Shown here: one piece after another, positions 8,102 to 12,361 of the stretch
Numbering within the stretch: position 1 is the first letter of the stretch
Layout of the letters: every line of letters begins with the position of its first letter
Assembly: GCA_913044155.1 (NCBI GenBank)
Contig: CAJWNF010000004.1
Span: 1-12,361 of the forward strand
Direction: 5' to 3'
Origin: an uncultured Gammaproteobacteria bacterium
GTDB lineage: Bacteria > Pseudomonadota > Gammaproteobacteria > PS1 > Thioglobaceae
Length of the DNA: 12,361 nucleotides
The notes under the pieces: generated by a model
What the model saw: only the letters and a program-made list of their open reading frames with translations
What the model was told of the DNA's origin: nothing
Database searches by the model: none
Made by a program: the position numbers and the translations under genes

Positions 8102-9040
8102 CTAGTAGCCTTTATTAATGTTATAGATTGGAAAAGGCAGCTTGTCATCCTCTATGCGGTAAATATTTTCAGCAATTGTTTTTGCTGAAGATTTTGGATT
8201 GCTTTGTCCTGCGATATGAGGAGTAATGTAGACAGACGGATGGCTCCAGAGAGGGTTATTTGCAGGCAAAGGTTCTTGTTCAAATACATCCATAGCCGCG
8301 GCAGTAATGTGCCCTTCATCTAGTAGAGACAATAAATCTGTCTCGTTGACTATACCTCCTCTGCCCATATTTATAATAAATGAACCTCTAGGCAAACATT
8401 GAAGTTCTTGTTTTCCGAGCAAATTAGTTGTGTCTTTTGTTAAAGGTAGAACATTAATTAATATATTTGTCTTGCCCAAGAAATCGCCTAACTGCTCATC
8501 ACCAAAAAAGTATTCTATATCACCCAAAGACGATTTTTGACTAGCGCCCCAACCCAAAACCTTAAAGCCTTGACTGACAAGTGAAGTCCCGATGCCTTTT
8601 CCAATATTGCCCAAACCCATAATCCCTACTGACCTGTCCTCAGGCTGTATGGAGCCGTGCTGAAGCCATTTTTTATCAAGCTGCTGATTCATATATAAAT
8701 ATTGGTCACTATGAAAATGTAGCACCCAATGCAGGGCATGGAAACACATCTCATGCGTTAACTTGACATCAACTAAACGAACAATTGGCAAGTCTTTCGG
8801 CAAATCAGGATCACTTAGAATATGATCTACTCCTGCGCCTAAAGATAGAATTGCCTTCAAATTTGGGTATTTCTTTAAAATTCCATGGGGATGCTTCCAT
8901 ACCACAGCGTATTTTATTTCATTAACATCACCGTCATCAGGATAGACTCTGACATCAATATCTGGCAACTCCGCCTGAACAAATTGACGCCAAACCTTTT
9001 CATCTTCCCAAAATTCACTGACCGAAATTAATAATGCCAA
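8102..9040 (-). CDS. ghrA: Glyoxylate/hydroxypyruvate reductase, GhrA-like D-2-hydroxyacid dehydrogenase
   Basis: NAD(P)H-dependent reductase expected to turn glyoxylate into glycolate and hydroxypyruvate into D-glycerate. The 312 residues equal the length of E. coli GhrA, and the protein ends in KGY where GhrA ends in RGY. LSLGAGVD (66-72) lies in the substrate domain, GLGNIG (142-147) is the dinucleotide-binding loop, INMGRGGIVNE contains Arg227, DVFEQEPL contains Glu256, and ITPHIAG contains His275: the catalytic Arg-Glu-His set of the family. Translation must start at the TTG at 9040. There is no in-frame ATG before about residue 98, a stop lies upstream at 9059-9061, and GGGAG sits 6 bases before the TTG. 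Other 2-keto acids could be substrates. It is divergent from sdaA and upstream of the gcv operon. Confidence 0.88.
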   Translation of the reverse strand: MALLISVSEFWEDEKVWRQFVQAELPDIDVRVYPDDGDVNEIKYAVVWKHPHGILKKYPNLKAILSLGAGVDHILSDPDLPKDLPIVRLVDVKLTHEMCFHALHWVLHFHSDQYLYMNQQLDKKWLQHGSIQPEDRSVGIMGLGNIGKGIGTSLVSQGFKVLGWGASQKSSLGDIEYFFGDEQLGDFLGKTNILINVLPLTKDTTNLLGKQELQCLPRGSFIINMGRGGIVNETDLLSLLDEGHITAAAMDVFEQEPLPANNPLWSHPSVYITPHIAGQSNPKSSAKTIAENIYRIEDDKLPFPIYNINKGY

Positions 9041-9046
9041 AACTGA

Positions 9047-9051
9047 CTCCC
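9047..9051 (-). promoter_or_regulatory. Ribosome binding site for the TTG start of ghrA
   Basis: GGGAG on the minus strand, 6 bases before TTG (9040-9038). The strong site at ideal spacing, with an in-frame stop just upstream, supports initiation at this rare start codon. Confidence 0.7.
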
Positions 9052-9094
9052 AAAGGCCTTAATTAAATCAAGGTGTATACTAAAGTTAGGTAGC

Positions 9095-9100
9095 TATAAT
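9095..9100 (+). promoter_or_regulatory. Putative -10 box of the sdaA promoter
   Basis: A perfect TATAAT lies 55 bases before the sdaA ATG; no recognisable -35 box sits at 16-18 bases upstream, which suggests activator dependence or a chance match. The whole 115-base gap (9041-9155) must also hold the divergent ghrA promoter, for which I see no clear candidate. Confidence 0.35.
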
Positions 9101-9155
9101 AACCTGTTTCATTATCTGACTCTAATTTTAATTTGAGTTGGCATTAGGTTTTAAT

Positions 9156-10535
9156 ATGTTTATTAGTGTTTTAGATTTATTTAAAGTTGGAATTGGCCCA
9201 TCAAGCTCCCATACCATGGGACCTATGGTTGCTGCCAATGACTTTATGCAGCATGTAAGAGAATTTTTAAATTCCAATAATAAAGTCAATGATTATCAGA
9301 TTAGGTGCACCTTAAAGGACTCTCTAGCGTACACAGGTGTTGGACATGGAACAGATCGAGCAGTAACGCTTGGTTTGCATGGATATCTACCGAATACAAT
9401 TATCAACGAGAAAATAGACGAAGTTATTGAGCGTGTTTGGGCGGCAAAAAATGTGTCTATCGATACCAACCAAAACGCTTCCTTCTTTGCAGAAAATGAC
9501 ATAATTTTTGACACTAGAAATTCATTGAAACAGAATCCAAATGGACTGATTTTTGATCTTCTTGATACATCAAACAAGGTACTCATATCTCACACCTATT
9601 TTTCTATAGGTGGAGGTTTTATTTCCACACCAGAAGAGATTGACCAGGTTGAATCACCCATTGCAAGTGAACCAAGCGCTGAATACCCTTTTCCTTTTGA
9701 TAACTCAGGCGAGATGCTAGAAATGTCTGAAAAATATAACAAGACAATCTGGCAAATGAAGCTTGCTAACGAGCTACACAATATGTCAGAACGAGAACTC
9801 AATAAAAAGCTCGATCTAATCTGGAGCTATATGAAGAAATGCATAGAAAATGGTCTCTCTTCAGAAGGTCATCTGCCCGGCGGACTTAATACAAATAGAC
9901 GTGCAAAAAAATTGCATCGAAGCCTTCAAGATGACTTTGAAAATACAACTCCAAATGACTGGTTATGTGCCTATGCAATGGCGGTCAACGAAGAGAATGC
10001 TGCAGGCCATATGGTCGTCACGGCGCCAACCAATGGCGCAGCTGGAGTCGTCCCTGCAGCCCTGTATTATTGCTATAAACACAAATCTGCCACCACTGAA
10101 CAGATACGTCAATATCTGTTAACAGCAGCAGCCATAGGAGGTCTAATTAAACACAATAGTTCTATATCGGGAGCAGAAGTTGGTTGTCAAGGTGAAGTAG
10201 GTTCGGCCTCCGCAATGGCGGCAGCTGGACTATGTGCAGCCAGAGGTGGTAGCAGTGCTCAAATTGAAAACGCCGCTGAGATGGCGCTAGAACATCACAT
10301 GGGAATGACATGCGACCCAGTTAAGGGACTTGTGCAAGTGCCCTGCATTGAGCGAAATGGCTTTGGCGCCGTCAAGGCTTACACGGCAAGCTCATTGTCA
10401 CTCAGAGAAAGTGGCGAACATTTGGTTTCATTGGATCAGTGTATCGCCGCTATGAAAAAAACCGGTCTCGATATGTCAAAGAAATATAAAGAAACATCTC
10501 TAGGCGGATTGGCAGTTAGCTTTATTGAATGCTGA
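9156..10535 (+). CDS. sdaA: L-serine dehydratase (L-serine ammonia-lyase), single-chain iron-sulfur type
   Basis: Deaminates L-serine to pyruvate and ammonia using a [4Fe-4S] cluster. The 459 residues match the E. coli SdaA class (about 454). The beta domain opens with [21 protein letters not shown] (residues 4-24) and extends to about 160. The alpha domain (about 190-455) has [21 protein letters not shown] (289-301), [19 protein letters not shown] and [18 protein letters not shown]. Cys344, Cys386 and Cys397 are the expected cluster ligands, and the very last residue is Cys459, matching the C-terminal cysteine tail known to cap the cluster in the Legionella enzyme. The ATG at 9156 is chosen because TAGG (9145-9148) lies 7 bases before it and the protein then begins like SdaA; an in-frame TTG at 9138 is less likely. 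Convergent with the next gene, 24 bases away. Confidence 0.97.
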   Translation: MFISVLDLFKVGIGPSSSHTMGPMVAANDFMQHVREFLNSNNKVNDYQIRCTLKDSLAYTGVGHGTDRAVTLGLHGYLPNTIINEKIDEVIERVWAAKNVSIDTNQNASFFAENDIIFDTRNSLKQNPNGLIFDLLDTSNKVLISHTYFSIGGGFISTPEEIDQVESPIASEPSAEYPFPFDNSGEMLEMSEKYNKTIWQMKLANELHNMSERELNKKLDLIWSYMKKCIENGLSSEGHLPGGLNTNRRAKKLHRSLQDDFENTTPNDWLCAYAMAVNEENAAGHMVVTAPTNGAAGVVPAALYYCYKHKSATTEQIRQYLLTAAAIGGLIKHNSSISGAEVGCQGEVGSASAMAAAGLCAARGGSSAQIENAAEMALEHHMGMTCDPVKGLVQVPCIERNGFGAVKAYTASSLSLRESGEHLVSLDQCIAAMKKTGLDMSKKYKETSLGGLAVSFIEC

Positions 10536-10559
10536 GGTGTCCAATCTGGTAAATATATA

Positions 10560-11291
10560 CTAATCTGTATCAACCATCCCTGCGCCTGCCCCTGAAGCAA
10601 GAGATTCTGCGGTTGATTTCACCAGGCAACGTGAAAAATAATCATATATCCCTTGCCAGTTTTCTCCTACCCTAACACCACTTTGCAATATTTTTTCCTT
10701 TTCATTAGCCGTAGTATATCTCTTAACATTAGCGTTGGAGGGGCTTGTTGTTTCACTAGAAACAGGCTGAATAATCATGTTGGCCCCCTTGCTTAACTCT
10801 ATCGGCTGTGAATTGGAGCTTACTACTTCCCAGACGCCCTCTGCAGCAAACCTTACTGAGTATTCATGATTACTTTCGTCTAGCCAAAATGCCTGCAAAC
10901 CGTTGCATTTATTTGCACCCATCGCAGCAATAACCAAAATAGGAAAGTCAACATTTCTTAAAACTAATTGATTATCGTTAATACCTAGATTAATCCTATC
11001 TACAACACTTACAGAAGCAATAAGGGATGACAAATATAGGTCGCTTGGACAATAAAAACGCCCCCCATTTTCTGTCTTTTTGAACAGTATTCCTAAATCA
11101 CTAGCCTGACTATCTACATTATCTAATGCACCAAGACTGCACAAACTAGGATCAAAACCGTTTTCTGCAATCCATACATTGCTGCGAGCGAAGTCTTCAG
11201 CTACGCCGATAGGCGCTTTCACCCCAAAACCTGCACGAGTAAAGAAAAAAATTACCTCATTCAGTGAAATAGTTAACTGCTTTTTTGTCAT
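10560..11291 (-). CDS. Uncharacterised protein, DUF3726-like
   Basis: A 243-residue protein without signal peptide or membrane segment. The N-terminus (ISLNEVIFFFTRAGFGVKAP, then IGVAEDFARSNVWIAENG, residues 8-45) follows the pattern I recall for DUF3726: SLNE, then a helix, then G-x-AE-x-A and a W-(I/L)-A motif. The C-terminus is a glycine/alanine-rich GAGAGMVDTD tail (234-243), also recalled from that group. The middle is mixed alpha/beta with FPILVIAAMGANKCNG (115-130). No catalytic motif is evident and no function is proposed. The ATG at 11291 directly follows the TAG of the upstream gene (zero spacing). AGAGGG (11306-11301) lies 9 bases before it, inside that gene's end, so the two are translationally coupled. 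The family name rests on recollection of motifs, not a search. Confidence 0.7.
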   Translation of the reverse strand: MTKKQLTISLNEVIFFFTRAGFGVKAPIGVAEDFARSNVWIAENGFDPSLCSLGALDNVDSQASDLGILFKKTENGGRFYCPSDLYLSSLIASVSVVDRINLGINDNQLVLRNVDFPILVIAAMGANKCNGLQAFWLDESNHEYSVRFAAEGVWEVVSSNSQPIELSKGANMIIQPVSSETTSPSNANVKRYTTANEKEKILQSGVRVGENWQGIYDYFSRCLVKSTAESLASGAGAGMVDTD

Positions 11292-12361
11292 CTAAATAAA
11301 CCCTCTTGGTATAACTGGAAAGTACCAGTCATCATAACCACTGTCAGATAAATGTTCTGGCATTGGAGCACCTTGATACATACATATTCTGGTCCATAGT
11401 TCAGACTTAGGATCAAACTTTGAGGCTCCAAAAAAAGCCAACTTGAAGCGCAACAAATTTAATGGCAGCATAGATTCATCTAATAAATTATCTTGCACCT
11501 CTGAATATGGCATTATAAGAGTGTTTTGAATGCGACGTATGCTGTGTCTATACTGTGGATAAGCAAGTAAGAATTCACTCACCAACATATCATCATCCAC
11601 TGAAAGCAGCGCCTCGTTAAGTTCATATGCGTCACGTCCAATGGTCAAAGGCATCTCCTGTTCGGAGCCCTCTTCATCTGCACGAGAACCAAAGCGAGGC
11701 TCTAATTTATCTTCCGAGTAATACCAGAAATGTTGCTGCGACTTAGTTGTTGTAAAATCAATAGCTATAGCCCAAGCGTAATAATTCTTAACTATTTCTT
11801 TTAATCTACTTATTGTCATGCCAACTTGAAGCTTTGGTATAGACTCAGAGAACATTGTCTCTGCCAGCTCATCCACCAAAGAACCATGGGGCTCAATAAT
11901 TAAAGAGACAACTAATTCCTGACATTCCAAAGAATAACAATCTTCGGTGTATTGATAAATGCCGTTCCAGGGATAAGGCTTCGCTAGGTTAATTTCATTA
12001 TTGCACCAATTGGTCAGCGATTCAATTTCACTCTTAAGGCGCTCAATACGTGATGTCTGTACTTCGTCATCAACAAGCCATTCTCTAAGATGTTGACTAA
12101 CTTGGTCAAGGGACTGCACAAATTTTTCAAGCGAGCCATCTAGAGGTGTCTCAATACTTCTGACTCTTGCTAATGCGGTTTCTTTAGCTAAAACCCAGCT
12201 ATGAATCAGGTTCGGGTGTTTTAATAAAAAAGGTGCCATACCCAAACCAGTAGAATTACCAATACCAAGAAACCGACTAATACTTGGATCAATCCTAGCC
12301 GCTTTGTCGCCACCCCTTTTTTTGGCCAGATACTCAACCAGATCTATCGTAAACCAGCGAA
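11292..12361 (-). CDS. Uncharacterised conserved protein, partial (N-terminus beyond right edge)
   Basis: The reading frame stays open to the window edge, so the true start is outside; 355 residues are visible. A TTG at 12245 and an ATG at 12239 are internal codons rather than the start, because the upstream in-frame residues look like real protein: an amphipathic segment (DLVEYLAKKRGG), then SISRFLGIGNSTGLGMAPFL and a KHPNLIHSW stretch. That GIGNSTGLGMAPFL segment is the most distinctive part and looks like a conserved glycine-rich loop. The rest is mainly helical and acidic, with several aromatic clusters (YYAWAIAIDF, QQHFWYYSEDKL) and a C-terminal DDWYFPVIPRGFI. No known enzyme motif or membrane segment is recognised. 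It abuts the DUF3726-like gene with no gap, so the pair is probably one functional unit. Function unknown. Confidence 0.8.
   Translation of the reverse strand, partial: RWFTIDLVEYLAKKRGGDKAARIDPSISRFLGIGNSTGLGMAPFLLKHPNLIHSWVLAKETALARVRSIETPLDGSLEKFVQSLDQVSQHLREWLVDDEVQTSRIERLKSEIESLTNWCNNEINLAKPYPWNGIYQYTEDCYSLECQELVVSLIIEPHGSLVDELAETMFSESIPKLQVGMTISRLKEIVKNYYAWAIAIDFTTTKSQQHFWYYSEDKLEPRFGSRADEEGSEQEMPLTIGRDAYELNEALLSVDDDMLVSEFLLAYPQYRHSIRRIQNTLIMPYSEVQDNLLDESMLPLNLLRFKLAFFGASKFDPKSELWTRICMYQGAPMPEHLSDSGYDDWYFPVIPRGFI

Noticed and set aside
9088..9105. AGGT-N10-ACCT element spanning the sdaA -10 box, as a possible operator
   Set aside because: Four-base arms are too short to separate from chance without comparison to related genomes.
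9138..9155. TTG start for sdaA at 9138
   Set aside because: It would add six residues absent from the family; the ATG at 9156 has TAGG at 7 bases and gives the canonical N-terminus.
10536..10559. Bidirectional terminator between sdaA and the DUF3726-like gene
   Set aside because: The 24-base gap has no inverted repeat and no T-run on either strand.

Overview
The window comes from an AT-rich bacterial chromosome (roughly 40% G+C by eye). It is most likely a gammaproteobacterium, plausibly marine. The gammaproteobacterial hint comes from a GcvR-type double-ACT regulator, a single-chain GcvP and a single-chain SdaA-type serine dehydratase. No phage, insertion sequence, CRISPR array, tRNA or rRNA is visible. 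Coding density is high and no gap between genes exceeds about 150 bases.

Layout. Bases 1-1684 (+): the C-terminal half of a GMC-family FAD oxidoreductase, cut by the window edge, followed 14 bases later by a DMT/EamA transporter. Bases 1803-3011 (+): a creatinase with its own putative promoter. Bases 3052-7951 (-): a compact glycine cleavage operon in the order gcvT, gcvH, gcvP, gcvR, with gcvR overlapping the end of gcvP by 8 bases. Bases 8102-9040 (-): a GhrA-like glyoxylate/hydroxypyruvate reductase with a TTG start, followed by a probable terminator and then the probable gcv promoter. Bases 9156-10535 (+): L-serine dehydratase, divergent from ghrA. Bases 10560-12361 (-): two tightly coupled genes of unknown function. 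One resembles DUF3726; the other runs off the right edge.

How the genes could work together (inference). Creatinase splits creatine to sarcosine and urea. An enzyme not in the window would demethylate sarcosine to glycine. GcvTHP, with Lpd supplied from elsewhere, oxidises glycine to CO2, ammonia and methylene-tetrahydrofolate. GlyA, also not in the window, would condense glycine and methylene-THF to serine, which SdaA deaminates to pyruvate. GhrA would handle glyoxylate or hydroxypyruvate from the same pool. The window therefore reads as a C1/glycine/serine catabolic neighbourhood fed by methylated nitrogen compounds. The GMC enzyme and DMT transporter could supply or import related substrates, but their substrates cannot be read from sequence.

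The points most worth a second look are the creatinase beside a glycine/serine degradation block, gcvR embedded as the last gene of the gcv operon, an 8-bp inverted repeat in a gcvT leader that shows neither a glycine riboswitch nor a Shine-Dalgarno sequence, and the uncharacterised DUF3726-like gene pair.
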